64,000 nucleotides of DNA from Anoxybacillus ayderensis (GTDB taxonomy: Bacteria > Bacillota > Bacilli > Bacillales > Anoxybacillaceae), in contig NZ_JXTG01000001.1 of assembly GCF_000833605.1 (NCBI RefSeq), positions 124,001 to 188,000 of the forward strand. The letters run 5' to 3'. Position 1 is the stretch's first letter, and each line of letters begins with the position of its first letter. Below are positions 40,055 through 51,107 of the stretch, one piece after another. Position numbers and translations under genes: made by a program. Below the pieces are notes generated by a model, which was not told the origin of the DNA, did not search any database, and saw nothing but the letters and a program-made list of their open reading frames with translations.

Positions 40055-41257
40055 ATGCTTCAGCAAAAAAACATTTTATTATGTGTTACAGGGGGCATTG
40101 CTGTATATAAAGCAGCGGCACTCACAAGCAAACTTGTGCAAGCAGGGGCGAATGTCAAAGTCGTCATGACGGAAGCTGCTTGTCAATTCGTTACACCGCT
40201 TACGTTTCAAGCGTTATCAAAAAACGAAGTGTACGTCGATACATTCGATGAAAAAAACCCGAACGTCATTGCACATATTGACTTAGCTGATTGGGCACAT
40301 ATCGTACTCGTTGCCCCTGCGACCGCAAACACGATCGCAAAGCTCGCCTATGGTTTAGCTGATAACATGGTGACAACGATTTTACTTGCGACGAAAGCAC
40401 CGGTTTGGCTTGCGCCTGCGATGAACGTCCATATGTACGAACATCCAGCGGTACAACAAAATATGCGCACGTTGCAGTCATATGGCTATCGCTTTATTGA
40501 GCCAGCGGAAGGGATGCTTGCGTGCGGTTACGTTGGAAAAGGGCGATTAGAAGAACCAGAAACGATCGTCGCTTTGCTTGAACAACATGTTGCATCAAAC
40601 GAACTGTTAAAAGGAAAAAAAGTGTTAGTGACAGCCGGTCCGACGCGTGAAAAATTAGACCCTGTCCGCTTTTTCAGCAATCATTCGACAGGAAAAATGG
40701 GATATGCCATCGCAGAGGTGGCGCGCGATTTTGGAGCTGACGTCACCCTCATTTCCGGTCCGACGTCGCTTGTTCGTCCGGAAGGAATACAGACGATTCA
40801 AGTAGAAAGTGCGCAAGACATGTATGAAGCGGTGATGGAGCATTTTCAACATAGCGATATCGTCATTAAAACAGCGGCAGTAGCAGACTATCGTCCGAAA
40901 TATGTGGCCGACAATAAAATAAAAAAGCAGCAAGGAGACTACACCGTCGTTCTTGAGCGAACGATCGACATTTTACAAACGCTCGGCGAACAAAAAACGC
41001 ACCAATTTTTAGTTGGCTTTGCGGCAGAAACGAACGATGTGGAACGATATGCGAAAGAAAAGCTCGCGCGCAAAAATGCCGATATGATTGTCGCAAATAA
41101 CGTCGTCCAAGAAGGAGCAGGGTTCGGCACAGATACAAATATCGTGACGATATTTAAACGAGACGGAACGGCAAAGCAACTTCCACTCTTGCCAAAATCG
41201 GAAGTGGCAAAACAAATTTTACGTGAAATTCATGATGAAATTGAGGGACGCCTATGA
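40055..41257 (+). CDS. coaBC: Bifunctional CoaBC (phosphopantothenoylcysteine synthetase/decarboxylase)
   Basis: Two enzymes of coenzyme A synthesis in one 400-residue chain. The N-terminal CoaC flavoprotein decarboxylase (about 1-180) shows VTGGIAVYKAA, the active-site histidine segment NVIAHIDLADWA, PAMNVHMYEHP and the substrate-clamp ACGYVGKGRLEEPE. The C-terminal CoaB synthetase (about 185-400) shows VTAGPTREKLDPVRFFSNHSTGKMGYA and FAAETNDVERYA. ATG 40055 follows AAAGGGG. It overlaps priA by 4 nt. Confidence 0.96.
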   Translation: MLQQKNILLCVTGGIAVYKAAALTSKLVQAGANVKVVMTEAACQFVTPLTFQALSKNEVYVDTFDEKNPNVIAHIDLADWAHIVLVAPATANTIAKLAYGLADNMVTTILLATKAPVWLAPAMNVHMYEHPAVQQNMRTLQSYGYRFIEPAEGMLACGYVGKGRLEEPETIVALLEQHVASNELLKGKKVLVTAGPTREKLDPVRFFSNHSTGKMGYAIAEVARDFGADVTLISGPTSLVRPEGIQTIQVESAQDMYEAVMEHFQHSDIVIKTAAVADYRPKYVADNKIKKQQGDYTVVLERTIDILQTLGEQKTHQFLVGFAAETNDVERYAKEKLARKNADMIVANNVVQEGAGFGTDTNIVTIFKRDGTAKQLPLLPKSEVAKQILREIHDEIEGRL

Positions 41258-43668
41258 CGGTTGCTTCTGTCATCGTTGATATTCCTACGAGTCAAACGGA
41301 TCGCCCGTTTGATTACGCGATCCCACCTGAACTTGTCGGCGTTGTACAACCAGGCATGCGCGTTGTCGTGCCATTTGGCACACGTTTTTTACAAGGATTT
41401 GTGATTGAACTGAAAGAAACGACGGATATGCCGCTCGAACAATTAAAGCCCATTCATTCTCTTTTTGACGTTGTTCCTGTATTTAATGAAGAATTGTTGC
41501 GACTTGGAAAATGGCTAGCTGAAACGACGCTTTGTTTCATGGTATCGGCGTTTCAAGCGATGTTACCTGCCGCAATGAAAGCGAAATATGAAAAAGATAT
41601 TCGGCTCATCGAACAACATATGCCGTTCATACACGAAAAAGTACGCGCGTTGTTTCGCGACCGTCTCGTCATTCCGTGGAGGGAAGTGGCACAAACGCCA
41701 TACGTGCCACTGTTGCAAAAAGAAATCGCAAGAGGCCATATGGAAGTCGTTTACCGAGTTGAAGAAAAAGGAAAAATAAAAACAGAAAAGTGGGTCGAAC
41801 GGTGCGCGAGTGATGACGATGTCACACATGCGCTTGTATCGCTCTCGCAGCGCGCCATAAAACAAAAACAAATGCTTGAGCGCCTGCTTACAGCCCGCTC
41901 TCTTCCTTTGAAACAATTGTTAAGTGAAACAAATAGCACGTTTGCTACTGTTCAAGCGCTCATGAAAAAACAGCTCGTCACTGTGACAGAAAAAGAAATA
42001 TATCGCGATCCGTATGCTAACCGCTCGTTTACAAAAACAAAACCGCTCCCTTTAACAGACGAACAACGCCAAGCGTTACAGGCGATCGGACAAACGATTG
42101 ACGAAGATGTGCATGACGTTTTTTTAATGTACGGCGTCACAGGAAGCGGAAAAACAGAAGTGTATATGCAAGCGATTGATCTCGTCTTAAAAAAGGGAAA
42201 AGAGGCGATTGTGCTCGTGCCTGAAATTTCGCTGACGCCTCAAATGGTGAAGCGGTTTAAAGAACGATTCGGTTCGAAAGTAGCCGTTCTTCATAGCGGC
42301 TTATCGCTCGGAGAAAAGTATGACGAGTGGCGAAAAATTCAACGAAAAGAAGTACAGCTCGTCGTTGGAGCTCGTTCCGCCATTTTTGCACCGTTTGAAA
42401 ACATCGGCATCATCATTATTGATGAAGAACATGAAACGAGCTACAAACAAGAAGAAGCGCCCCGCTATCATGCGCGCGATGTGGCGATTTTCCGAGGTCG
42501 TTACCATCGTTGTCCTGTTGTGCTTGGCAGCGCTACGCCATCGCTTGAGTCGTTTGCGCGCGCTCAAAAAGGGGTATATAAACAAGTCACGTTAACGAAA
42601 CGAATGAACGATCACGCGATGCCGCCTGTAGACATTGTTGATATGCGCGAAGAACTGCGCGCAGGAAACCGCTCGATGTTTTCCCGCCTTTTATTTGAAA
42701 AATTAACGGGGCGTTTACAAAAAGGAGAACAATCTGTTTTATTTTTAAATCGTCGTGGTTATTCTTCTTTCGTCATGTGTCGCGATTGCGGTCACGTCAT
42801 TCAATGTCCACATTGCGATATTTCGCTCACGTATCATCGCGTCCAACAACAATTGAAATGTCATTATTGTGGGTACGAACAGCGAATGTCGTCGCATTGT
42901 CCTGCTTGTCAAAGCGAACATATTCGCTTTTTCGGAACGGGAACGCAAAAAGTAGAAGAAGAATTAACAAAGCTGCTTCCAGAAGCGCGCGTCATTCGGA
43001 TGGACGTCGATACAACGAGCCGAAAAGGAGCACATGAACGACTGCTTCGGGAATTCGGAGAAGGAAAGGCTGACATTTTACTCGGCACGCAAATGATTGC
43101 CAAAGGGCTCGATTTTCCAAACGTCACGTTAGTTGGCGTATTAGCAGCAGATACGATGCTTCACGTCCCTGATTTTCGCGCAGCAGAAAAAACGTTCCAA
43201 TTGCTGACGCAAGTAAGCGGTCGAGCGGGGCGGCATCATTTGCCGGGTGAGGTCGTCATTCAAACGTATACACCTGAACATTACAGCATTCAATTCGCAA
43301 GCAAACATCATTATGAGGCGTTTTATGAACGTGAAATGATGAACCGAAAAAAACACGGGTATCCACCGTTTTACTATTTAACGCTCATTACGGTGTCGCA
43401 TGTCGATGCGCTGAAAGGAATAAGCATCGCTGAAAAAATTGCTGCACATGTGAAAAAACATTTGTCAGCTGAAGCGGTTGTACTCGGGCCTGTTGCTTCT
43501 CCGATTGCACGCATGAACGATAGATATCGTTACCAATGCATGATAAAATACAAGCGGGAAGCGAACTTAACGACAGCGCTCCGCACCATTATGGAACATT
43601 ATCAGCGCGAGATGACGCGCGGTGATGTGACGATTACGATTGATTTAAATCCATATATGATGATGTAA
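41254..43668 (+). CDS. priA: Primosomal protein N' (PriA helicase)
   Basis: A DEAH-type 3'-5' helicase that restarts stalled replication forks and loads DnaD/DnaB. The 804-residue protein has the N-terminal DNA-binding domain, Walker A GVTGSGKTE starting near residue 294, the DEEH box in IIIDEEHETSYKQ, and a paired zinc-binding region with eight cysteines (CRDCG, CPHC, CHYCG, CPAC). The helicase motifs LLGTQMIAKGLDFPNVTLVG and QVSGRAGRHHLPGEV follow. The start overlaps the coaBC stop (ATGA). Confidence 0.97.
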   Translation: MTVASVIVDIPTSQTDRPFDYAIPPELVGVVQPGMRVVVPFGTRFLQGFVIELKETTDMPLEQLKPIHSLFDVVPVFNEELLRLGKWLAETTLCFMVSAFQAMLPAAMKAKYEKDIRLIEQHMPFIHEKVRALFRDRLVIPWREVAQTPYVPLLQKEIARGHMEVVYRVEEKGKIKTEKWVERCASDDDVTHALVSLSQRAIKQKQMLERLLTARSLPLKQLLSETNSTFATVQALMKKQLVTVTEKEIYRDPYANRSFTKTKPLPLTDEQRQALQAIGQTIDEDVHDVFLMYGVTGSGKTEVYMQAIDLVLKKGKEAIVLVPEISLTPQMVKRFKERFGSKVAVLHSGLSLGEKYDEWRKIQRKEVQLVVGARSAIFAPFENIGIIIIDEEHETSYKQEEAPRYHARDVAIFRGRYHRCPVVLGSATPSLESFARAQKGVYKQVTLTKRMNDHAMPPVDIVDMREELRAGNRSMFSRLLFEKLTGRLQKGEQSVLFLNRRGYSSFVMCRDCGHVIQCPHCDISLTYHRVQQQLKCHYCGYEQRMSSHCPACQSEHIRFFGTGTQKVEEELTKLLPEARVIRMDVDTTSRKGAHERLLREFGEGKADILLGTQMIAKGLDFPNVTLVGVLAADTMLHVPDFRAAEKTFQLLTQVSGRAGRHHLPGEVVIQTYTPEHYSIQFASKHHYEAFYEREMMNRKKHGYPPFYYLTLITVSHVDALKGISIAEKIAAHVKKHLSAEAVVLGPVASPIARMNDRYRYQCMIKYKREANLTTALRTIMEHYQREMTRGDVTITIDLNPYMMM

Positions 43669-43685
43669 ATAAGGGAGGAACCGTT

Positions 43686-44159
43686 TTGGCTATTTTACCG
43701 ATTGTAACATATCCTGCCCCGATTTTAGAAACCGTTTGCCAGCCGGTCACTGTTTTTGACCGCAAGCTGACGAAAATATTAAACGATATGTACGATACGA
43801 TGATTGCGGCCGATGGGGTCGGATTAGCCGCCCCACAAGTCGGCATTGACCAACAAATTGCGATTGTTGATATTGGCGACCGCCACAGGCGCATCGAGTT
43901 AGTGAATCCCGTCATCGTTGCCCAAAGCGGTGAACAAATTGGGCCAGAAGGATGCTTAAGTTTTCCGGGGTTATTTGGAGAAGTGAAACGTTCTCAATAT
44001 GTGAAAGTACGCGCGCAAAATCGTCGCGGTCGCCCGTTTGAAATCGAAGCGACAGGCTTTTTAGCTCGTGCGTTACAACATGAAATTGACCATTTACACG
44101 GCATATTATTTACGTCAAAAGTGATTCGTTATTATGAAGAAGGGGAGTTCGAACAATGA
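43686..44159 (+). CDS. def: Peptide deformylase
   Basis: Metalloenzyme removing the formyl group from nascent N-terminal methionine. The 157-residue protein carries the three motifs GVGLAAPQ (47-54), EGCLSFPG and HEIDHLHG, with Cys and two His as metal ligands. Short chain length suggests type 1 deformylase. The start is TTG 43686, 7 nt after GGGAGGAA. It overlaps fmt by 4 nt, pairing removal and addition of formyl groups in one operon. Confidence 0.96.
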   Translation: MAILPIVTYPAPILETVCQPVTVFDRKLTKILNDMYDTMIAADGVGLAAPQVGIDQQIAIVDIGDRHRRIELVNPVIVAQSGEQIGPEGCLSFPGLFGEVKRSQYVKVRAQNRRGRPFEIEATGFLARALQHEIDHLHGILFTSKVIRYYEEGEFEQ

Positions 44160-45100
44160 ACATTGTATTTATGGGAACACCTGACTTTGCTGTTCCGATT
44201 TTAGAACAGTTGATCAAAGACGGATACAACGTCGTCGGCGTCGTGACACAACCGGACAAACCGAAAGGACGGAAACAACAATTAACCCCACCGCCAGTCA
44301 AAGTGACAGCACAATCGTACAACATCCCGGTATTGCAACCGACAAAAATTCGTGAAAAAGATCAATATGAACAAGTGATCGCCTTGCAACCAGATTTGAT
44401 TGTGACAGCTGCGTTTGGACAAATTTTACCGAAACCGCTTCTTGAAGCGCCAACGTATGGGTGCATTAACGTGCACGCCTCGCTTTTGCCAGAGTTGCGC
44501 GGAGGAGCTCCTATTCATTACGCCATTTTGCAAGGAAAAGAAAAAACAGGCATTACAATGATGTACATGGTTGAAAAACTAGATGCAGGCGACATATTAA
44601 CGCAAGTGGAAGTGCCGATTGATGAACGCGATACAGTCGGGACGTTGCACGACAAACTTAGCGAAGCGGGGGCGAAACTACTTTCTGAAACGCTTCCGAA
44701 ACTGCTTCGTGGCGACATTACACCGATAAAGCAAGATGATGAACAAGCAACGTTTGCATACAACATTAAACCAGAACAAGAACGAATCGATTGGACAAAA
44801 ACGGGAGAAGACATTTATAACCATATTCGCGGCATGAATCCGTGGCCTGTCGCCTATACGACGTATGGCGATGAACGTTGGAAAATTTGGTGGGGAGAAA
44901 AAGTACGAGCATCTTTCCAAGCGAAGCCAGGCACCATTGTCGCCGTTGAACGCGACGGCATTGTCGTTGCAACCGGCAACGAAACAGCGATCAAAATTAC
45001 TGAATTGCAGCCAGCAGGAAAGCGGAAAATGAGCGCTACTGACTTTTTACGCGGTGCAACGATTGAAATCGGGACAGTATTAGGAGGAAAGAATGAGTAA
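44156..45100 (+). CDS. fmt: Methionyl-tRNA formyltransferase
   Basis: Transfers formyl from 10-formyl-THF to initiator Met-tRNA. The 314-residue protein has the N-terminal formyltransferase fold ([19 protein letters not shown]), the catalytic [19 protein letters not shown] motif with Asn and His, and the downstream [12 protein letters not shown] with the catalytic Asp. The C-terminal domain (about 205-314) binds tRNA. ATG 44156 lies in the def end. It overlaps rsmB by 8 nt. Confidence 0.97.
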   Translation: MNIVFMGTPDFAVPILEQLIKDGYNVVGVVTQPDKPKGRKQQLTPPPVKVTAQSYNIPVLQPTKIREKDQYEQVIALQPDLIVTAAFGQILPKPLLEAPTYGCINVHASLLPELRGGAPIHYAILQGKEKTGITMMYMVEKLDAGDILTQVEVPIDERDTVGTLHDKLSEAGAKLLSETLPKLLRGDITPIKQDDEQATFAYNIKPEQERIDWTKTGEDIYNHIRGMNPWPVAYTTYGDERWKIWWGEKVRASFQAKPGTIVAVERDGIVVATGNETAIKITELQPAGKRKMSATDFLRGATIEIGTVLGGKNE

Positions 45101-46439
45101 AAAAAACGTCCGAAACTTAGCGTTAGATGTGTTAATCGATATCGAAAAAAAACGAGCATATAGCAATTTATCATTACATCATGTGATCGAAACGAACGAA
45201 TTATCCGCCCAAGACGTTGCGCTTTTAACAGAGATAGTGTACGGCACGATCCAACGACGCGATACGCTTGATTACTATTTACAGCCGTTTGTGAAAGGAA
45301 AAATTGAGCCGTGGGTGCGCCTGTTGCTCCGAATGTCGCTTTATCAAATGGTATTTTTAGACCGGATTCCTGATCGCGCGGTGTTATTTGAAGCGGTAGA
45401 AATAGCAAAACGTCGCGGTCATCGCGGCATCGCCTCGCTCGTAAATGGGGTATTGCGCTCCATTCAGCGCCAAGGGTTGCGCTCGTTTGATGAAATAAAA
45501 GACGACATCGAACGTCTAGCCGTTGCGACAAGCCACCCGCTTTGGCTCGTGCGTCGATGGGTGGCGCAGTTTGGCTTAGAAGAAACAAAACGAATGTGTG
45601 AAGCAAACAACTTGCCGCCAGAACAAACGGCACGGGTAAACGCGATGCGTGTAACGGTTGAAGAAGCGATCGCCCGCTTAAAAGAAGAAGGGATTGAAGC
45701 TGTTCCTTCTTCTGTCGTGCCGGTTGGGATAAAAATGGTCAAGGGAAATGCAGCGAAAACGAGCGTGTTTCAAGAAGGGCTTGTGACGATTCAAGACGAA
45801 AGCTCGATGCTTGTTGCTTACGCTCTTTCTCCAACCGACACAGACGTTGTTTTAGATTGTTGCGCGGCACCAGGTGGAAAGACGACGCATATGGCTGAAC
45901 GAATGAACAACAAAGGTCGTGTCGTTGCGTTAGATATTCACGATCATAAAGTAAAGCTGATTGAGCAGCAGGCCAAACGCCTAGGCTTGTCGAATATTGA
46001 AGCGAAACAACTCGATAGCCGTCAAGCACATACGCAATTTGCTGCTGAAACGTTTGATCGCATATTAGTTGATGCCCCGTGCTCAGGACTTGGCGTCATT
46101 CGGCGGAAGCCGGAAATTAAATATGCGAAAAACGAAAACGATATCGCACAACTTGCCGATATTCAACGAAATATTTTGCGGACGGTCGCCCCGCTTGTAA
46201 AACGAGGCGGAACGCTCGTATATAGCACATGTACGGTCGATCGGGAAGAAAACGAACAAGTGATTGCGACGTTTTTAGACGAACATCCACAATATGAGCT
46301 CGATGAGACGCTTGCTTCGCGCCTGCCATCATCGGTGGCGCCATACGTGCGTCACGGCATGTTGCAACTGCTTCCACATCACGTATATAGCGACGGATTT
46401 TTTATCGCAACATTGAAAAAGAAAGGTGAAATGATATGA
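45093..46439 (+). CDS. rsmB: 16S rRNA m5C967 methyltransferase
   Basis: SAM-dependent enzyme modifying 16S rRNA. The 448-residue protein has an N-terminal NusB-like RNA-binding domain (about 1-140: [19 protein letters not shown] through [14 protein letters not shown]) and a C-terminal Rossmann methyltransferase. SAM motif I is [15 protein letters not shown]; the two catalytic cysteines are in [13 protein letters not shown] and [16 protein letters not shown] 45093 follows AGGAGGAAAG in fmt. The 3' end overlaps rlmN. Confidence 0.95.
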   Translation: MSKKNVRNLALDVLIDIEKKRAYSNLSLHHVIETNELSAQDVALLTEIVYGTIQRRDTLDYYLQPFVKGKIEPWVRLLLRMSLYQMVFLDRIPDRAVLFEAVEIAKRRGHRGIASLVNGVLRSIQRQGLRSFDEIKDDIERLAVATSHPLWLVRRWVAQFGLEETKRMCEANNLPPEQTARVNAMRVTVEEAIARLKEEGIEAVPSSVVPVGIKMVKGNAAKTSVFQEGLVTIQDESSMLVAYALSPTDTDVVLDCCAAPGGKTTHMAERMNNKGRVVALDIHDHKVKLIEQQAKRLGLSNIEAKQLDSRQAHTQFAAETFDRILVDAPCSGLGVIRRKPEIKYAKNENDIAQLADIQRNILRTVAPLVKRGGTLVYSTCTVDREENEQVIATFLDEHPQYELDETLASRLPSSVAPYVRHGMLQLLPHHVYSDGFFIATLKKKGEMI

Positions 46440-47485
46440 AACCATCCATTTACTCGCTGCGTTTAGAAGACTTGCAAAGTTGGGTGGAACAGCAAGGGGA
46501 AAAGCCGTTTCGCGCCACACAAATTTTTGAATGGTTATATAAAAAACGGGTGACGTCATTTGAAGAGATGACAAATATTCCAAAAGCGTTGCGCGAACAG
46601 TTAGATGAACATTTCGTCATTACGACATTAAAAACGCTCGTACAACAAACGTCAAAAGACGGAACGATGAAGTTTTTATTTGAGCTTCATGACGGCTATT
46701 CGATTGAAACGGTGCTTATGCGCCATGACTACGGTAATTCGATTTGTGTGACGACACAAGTCGGCTGCCGAATCGGCTGTACGTTTTGTGCTTCGACGTT
46801 AGGCGGTTTAAAGCGCAACTTACAAGCAGGTGAAATTGTTGCCCAAGTCGTCAAAGTACAAAAAGCGCTCGATGAAACGAACGAACGAGTAAGCAGCATC
46901 GTCGTCATGGGAATTGGGGAACCGTTTGATAACTACGATGAGCTCATCAAATTTTTGAAAATCGTGAACCATCCAAAAGGGCTGCATATTGGCGCGCGTC
47001 ACATCACCGTATCAACGAGCGGCATCATCCCAAAAATTTATCAATTTGCCGATGAAAATATGCAAATTAACTTCGCGATTTCGCTTCATGCGCCAAATAC
47101 GGAATTGCGCTCGAAGTTAATGCCGATTAACCGCGCTTATAAATTGCCAGAGCTGATGGAAGCGGTGCGCTACTACATTGAAAAAACAGGGCGGCGCGTG
47201 ACATTTGAATACGGCTTATTTGGCGGTGTGAACGATCAAATTGAACATGCCGAAGAGCTTGCTGAGCTGATTAAAGGATTAAAATGTCACGTCAATTTAA
47301 TCCCGGTCAACTATGTGCCTGAACGCAACTACGTGCGCACGCCGCGCGAGCAAATTTTTGCGTTTGAGAAAACGTTGAAAAAACACGGCATTAACGTAAC
47401 GATTCGCCGTGAACAAGGGCACGATATTGATGCAGCATGCGGTCAACTACGCGCGAAGGAGCGGAAAGAAGAAACGAAAGCGTAA
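46436..47485 (+). CDS. rlmN: Radical-SAM 23S rRNA/tRNA m2A methyltransferase
   Basis: Methylates C2 of A2503 in 23S rRNA (and A37 in some tRNAs) by a ping-pong radical mechanism. The 349-residue protein has the CxxxCxxC iron-sulfur motif in [19 protein letters not shown], the [10 protein letters not shown] segment, and the two catalytic cysteines, one in the C-terminal DAACGQLRA. It overlaps rsmB by 4 nt, so two rRNA methyltransferases are coexpressed. A 41-nt gap with a GGAAGGGAT site separates it from prpC. Confidence 0.96.
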   Translation: MKPSIYSLRLEDLQSWVEQQGEKPFRATQIFEWLYKKRVTSFEEMTNIPKALREQLDEHFVITTLKTLVQQTSKDGTMKFLFELHDGYSIETVLMRHDYGNSICVTTQVGCRIGCTFCASTLGGLKRNLQAGEIVAQVVKVQKALDETNERVSSIVVMGIGEPFDNYDELIKFLKIVNHPKGLHIGARHITVSTSGIIPKIYQFADENMQINFAISLHAPNTELRSKLMPINRAYKLPELMEAVRYYIEKTGRRVTFEYGLFGGVNDQIEHAEELAELIKGLKCHVNLIPVNYVPERNYVRTPREQIFAFEKTLKKHGINVTIRREQGHDIDAACGQLRAKERKEETKA

Positions 47486-47526
47486 CGATGTGGACACACA
47501 TATCGAAGTAAGGAAGGGATACGTAT

Positions 47527-48276
47527 ATGAAGGCGGTATTTCAGACGGATGTCGGGAAAATAAGGTCACATAACGAAGATAACGGTGGCGTTTTTATCAA
47601 TCAAACAGGCGATTATTTAGCGGTTGTCGCTGATGGGATGGGTGGTCATCTTGCTGGTGATGTGGCAAGTGAAATGACGATGACGCAGTTAAAACAGTTT
47701 TGGGAAGAGACGGAAGAAATGACGTCCCCACAGCAAGCGGAGACGTGGTTAAAAGAACATATTATGAAAGTGAACGAATCGCTTTTTCAACACTCTCAAA
47801 CGAACGATCATTGTCAAGGGATGGGCACGACGATCGTTGCCGCCATTTGTACAAAACAGTTTGCGACGATCGGCCACATCGGTGATAGCCGTTGTTATTT
47901 ACTAAACGCAAACGGATTTCAACAAATGACAGAAGACCATTCCCTTGTCAATGAATTAGTGAAAAGCGGACAACTATCAAAAGAAGATGCGGAATATCAT
48001 CCGCGTAAACATGTGCTATTGCGCGCGCTCGGAACAGAGCAAGTAATTGAACTCGATGTAAAAACGGTCGCTGTCGATGAAGGAGATATGTTATTGCTTT
48101 GCTCTGACGGCCTTTCGAATAAAGTGCCTGAACAGACGATGGTAGACGTATTAACGTCTGATCGCTCGCTTGAAGAAAAAGCGCAAGCGTTAATTGATGT
48201 GGCAAACGAGCACGGTGGGGAAGATAACATTACGTTAGCGATCGTACAATTTTTAGATGTGAGTGAAAGTAGGTGA
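47527..48276 (+). CDS. prpC: PrpC, PP2C-family protein phosphatase
   Basis: Metal-dependent phosphatase removing Ser/Thr phosphates placed by PrkC. The 249-residue catalytic domain has the PPM motifs: DVGKIRSHNEDN near residue 8, VADGMGGHLAGDVAS, GTTIVAAI, HIGDSRCYLL, and LLLCSDGLSNKV, GGEDNITLAIVQF at the end. The manganese-binding aspartates are all present. It precedes prkC by 6 nt, as in other Firmicutes, so kinase and opposing phosphatase are made together. Confidence 0.96.
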   Translation: MKAVFQTDVGKIRSHNEDNGGVFINQTGDYLAVVADGMGGHLAGDVASEMTMTQLKQFWEETEEMTSPQQAETWLKEHIMKVNESLFQHSQTNDHCQGMGTTIVAAICTKQFATIGHIGDSRCYLLNANGFQQMTEDHSLVNELVKSGQLSKEDAEYHPRKHVLLRALGTEQVIELDVKTVAVDEGDMLLLCSDGLSNKVPEQTMVDVLTSDRSLEEKAQALIDVANEHGGEDNITLAIVQFLDVSESR

Positions 48277-48282
48277 TCGCTC

Positions 48283-50211
48283 GTGCTCATCGGCAAACGA
48301 TTAAACGGTCGCTATAAAATATTACAGCTCATTGGCGGCGGCGGAATGGCAAACGTTTACTTAGCTAGGGATATGATTTTAGACCGCGACGTTGCTGTAA
48401 AAGTGTTGCGTTTAGATTTTGTAAACGATGAATTATTTATTAAACGGTTTCGACGTGAAGCACAAGCCGCGACAAGTTTAAACCATGAAAATATTGTCAC
48501 GATTTACGATGTTGGAGAGGACGACGGCATTTACTACATGGTCATGGAATATGTGCGTGGCTGCACGTTAAAACAATACATTCAACAACGTGCCCCGCTT
48601 CCTGTTCAAGAAGCGTTGCGCATGATGGATGAATTAACAGGAGCGATTGCTCACGCTCATCAAAACGGAGTCATTCATCGCGACATTAAGCCACAAAACA
48701 TTTTAGTCGCAGAAGACGGAACGATTAAAATTACAGATTTCGGTATAGCTGTCGCGTTAAGCTCGACAACGATTACGCAAACGAATTCTGTTTTAGGATC
48801 TGTTCATTATTTATCGCCTGAACAAGCAAAAGGCGGAATGGCGACAGAAAAATCGGATATTTATTCGCTCGGTATCGTCATGTTTGAGTTGTTAACGGGA
48901 CAATTGCCGTTTTCTGGTGAATCTGCCGTAGCGATTGTGTTAAAACATTTGCAAACGGAGACGCCGTCTGTGCGACGATGGAACCCGAACATTCCTCAAA
49001 GCGTAGAAAATATTGTGTTAAAAGCGACAGCAAAAAATCCGTTGCATCGTTACAATAGCGCATTAGATATGCAAAAACATATTCGCACCGCTCTTTTGCC
49101 TGAGCGCATAAACGAACAAAAATTTACGTTGCCGACCGAAGATGACGACGAAGAAACGAAAATTATCCCGATTGTGAAGCCGACCGCTTCTGCACCGTCA
49201 GAAAAGAAAGAGGACGTGCCTCCTCCAAAAGAAAAGCGTTCAAAAAAATGGCTCATTTTATGGGCGACATTTCTTTTCTTGCTCGTCGGCGCTGGGGTGA
49301 GCGCAGTCACATGGATTCCTGATTTATTTTTCCCAAAAGATGTGACGGTACCTGATGTGACAAACAAAAATTATACAGATGCGGTGACGGAATTAACGTC
49401 GTTAGGATTAAAAATCGAAAAAACGGTCGAAGAAGAACATGATGACATCGCAGAAGGATTTGTCATTCGTACGAATCCGCAAGCCGGAAAAGTCGTCAAA
49501 GCGGGTACGGCAGTGACGATTTATAAAAGTATAGGGAAGAAAAAAGTGGAGTTTCAAAATTATGTTGGCGAGCCAATCGATGACGTCGAGCGACAATTGC
49601 GATCGGCAAACTATTTACTCATCGATAAAAAACAAGTGTATAGTGACGAACCAGCAGGTACGATTATCGAACAATTCCCGCTTCCAGGCGAAAAAGTTGT
49701 ACCGGAAGAAACAGAAGTGCGTTTTACCGTCAGCCTTGGACCAGAAAAAATTGTTTTAAAAGATTTAACAGGATACACGGAAAAAAGTGTGCGCGATTAT
49801 GCTTCAGACCAACAACTGTACGTCATCGTCAAACAGCAATATTCAGATACGGTCGAAAAAGGGCTCGTCATTTCTCAAACGCCACAAGCGAACGCAAAAT
49901 TAGAAAAAGGAGCAACTGTGACGGTCGTCATTTCCCTTGGAAAAGAACCGGTATTAACAAAGAAAGTCATCCAAGAAATTAGCATTCCGTACGAACCGCC
50001 TGTTGATGTAAACGAACCAGTCATGGCAGAATTATATATAGAAGACGAAAACTATTCGTTTGCCCAACCGTACAAACGTTATCGTTTAACAAGTGATGTG
50101 AAAGAGCGTGTAGAATTTGTCATTCAACAAGGAAAACAAGGGCGTTATCGCGTCGTCGTCAACGGCACGACGGTGCGTGAAGGCATCGTGCCATATCCAA
50201 CAACACCTTAA
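48283..50211 (+). CDS. prkC: PrkC, PASTA-domain Ser/Thr kinase
   Basis: Membrane kinase sensing muropeptides and controlling germination, cell wall metabolism and stationary phase. The 642-residue chain has a cytoplasmic Hanks kinase domain (about 1-270) with GGGGMANVYLARD, VAVKVLR, HRDIKPQNIL and DFG motifs, a Lys/Pro-rich linker, one transmembrane helix (about 322-344, WLILWATFLFLLVGAGVSAV), and three extracellular PASTA repeats (from VTVPDVTNKN onward). A C-terminal beta domain (about 565-642) follows. The start codon is GTG 48283. The kinase lacks no catalytic residue I can see. Confidence 0.96.
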   Translation: MLIGKRLNGRYKILQLIGGGGMANVYLARDMILDRDVAVKVLRLDFVNDELFIKRFRREAQAATSLNHENIVTIYDVGEDDGIYYMVMEYVRGCTLKQYIQQRAPLPVQEALRMMDELTGAIAHAHQNGVIHRDIKPQNILVAEDGTIKITDFGIAVALSSTTITQTNSVLGSVHYLSPEQAKGGMATEKSDIYSLGIVMFELLTGQLPFSGESAVAIVLKHLQTETPSVRRWNPNIPQSVENIVLKATAKNPLHRYNSALDMQKHIRTALLPERINEQKFTLPTEDDDEETKIIPIVKPTASAPSEKKEDVPPPKEKRSKKWLILWATFLFLLVGAGVSAVTWIPDLFFPKDVTVPDVTNKNYTDAVTELTSLGLKIEKTVEEEHDDIAEGFVIRTNPQAGKVVKAGTAVTIYKSIGKKKVEFQNYVGEPIDDVERQLRSANYLLIDKKQVYSDEPAGTIIEQFPLPGEKVVPEETEVRFTVSLGPEKIVLKDLTGYTEKSVRDYASDQQLYVIVKQQYSDTVEKGLVISQTPQANAKLEKGATVTVVISLGKEPVLTKKVIQEISIPYEPPVDVNEPVMAELYIEDENYSFAQPYKRYRLTSDVKERVEFVIQQGKQGRYRVVVNGTTVREGIVPYPTTP

Positions 50212-50223
50212 AGGAGGGAAGGC

Positions 50224-51105
50224 ATGGCGGAAGGAAAAATTATTAAAGCGTTAAGCGGTTTTTATTACGTGTTAAGCGACGGTCGAGTGTATCAATGTCG
50301 TGGTCGCGGGGTGTTTCGCAAGCGGAAAGTGACGCCGCTTGTTGGCGACTACGTTTCCTTTCAAGCGGAAAATGAACGAGAAGGGTATATATTAGACGTA
50401 TTTGAGCGGAAAAATGAACTTGTTCGCCCGCCGATTGCAAATATCGACCAAGCGATTTTAGTGTTTTCAGCGGTAGAGCCAGATTTTAACCCAGCATTGC
50501 TCGATCGATTTCTCGTCTTAATTGAAGCAAAGCACATTCGCCCAATTATTGTTGTGAGTAAAATGGATTTAGTAGACGATGAAACAAAACCACGCATCGA
50601 ACAATATATTCGCGATTATCGTCAAATCGGATATGATGTGTTAGAAGTGTCGACGAAAACGCGGGCAGGGGTTGAATCATTACTCCCTTACTTCGAAGGA
50701 AACGTGTCCGTCTTTGCAGGGCAGTCAGGTGTCGGAAAGTCTTCTTTATTAAATGCGTTACGTCCGGACTTACAGTTAAAAACGGGCGATATTTCCCACC
50801 ATCTTGGACGAGGAAAACATACGACAAGACATGTTGAATTAATTGAAATCGGAGGCGGTTTCGTCGCAGATACGCCGGGCTTTAGTGCGCTAGAATTTGA
50901 TGAAATCGAACTCGAACAATTGCCGCTTTGTTTTCCTGAGTTTGTTGCTAGAAGCGGCGGTTGTAAATTCCGCGGTTGTACGCATACAGCGGAGCCGAAA
51001 TGCGCGGTGAAAGAGGCGTTCGCATCGGGAGACATTCCTTCTTACCGTTATGAACATTACGTGAGCTTTATCGAGGAAATAAAAGAACGAAAGCCGAGGT
51101 ATTGA
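50224..51105 (+). CDS. rsgA: RsgA (CpgA), circularly permuted GTPase in 30S maturation
   Basis: GTPase that acts in late 30S subunit maturation. The 293-residue protein has an N-terminal OB domain (about 1-68), a permuted GTPase with the order G4-G5-G1-G3: VVSKMDLVDD, then GQSGVGKSSLLNAL (P-loop), and DTPGFSALEF. A C-terminal zinc finger holds CKFRGCTHTAEPKCAVKEA. ATG 50224 follows AAAGGAGGG. Linked to prkC and rpe as in other Bacilli; it has been reported to be a PrkC substrate in B. subtilis. Confidence 0.96.
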   Translation: MAEGKIIKALSGFYYVLSDGRVYQCRGRGVFRKRKVTPLVGDYVSFQAENEREGYILDVFERKNELVRPPIANIDQAILVFSAVEPDFNPALLDRFLVLIEAKHIRPIIVVSKMDLVDDETKPRIEQYIRDYRQIGYDVLEVSTKTRAGVESLLPYFEGNVSVFAGQSGVGKSSLLNALRPDLQLKTGDISHHLGRGKHTTRHVELIEIGGGFVADTPGFSALEFDEIELEQLPLCFPEFVARSGGCKFRGCTHTAEPKCAVKEAFASGDIPSYRYEHYVSFIEEIKERKPRY

Positions 51106-51107
51106 AC

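Noticed and set aside
44854-45633. 259-codon minus-strand frame opposite fmt/rsmB
   Set aside because: Antisense to two well-supported conserved genes, no ribosome binding site, no recognisable protein.
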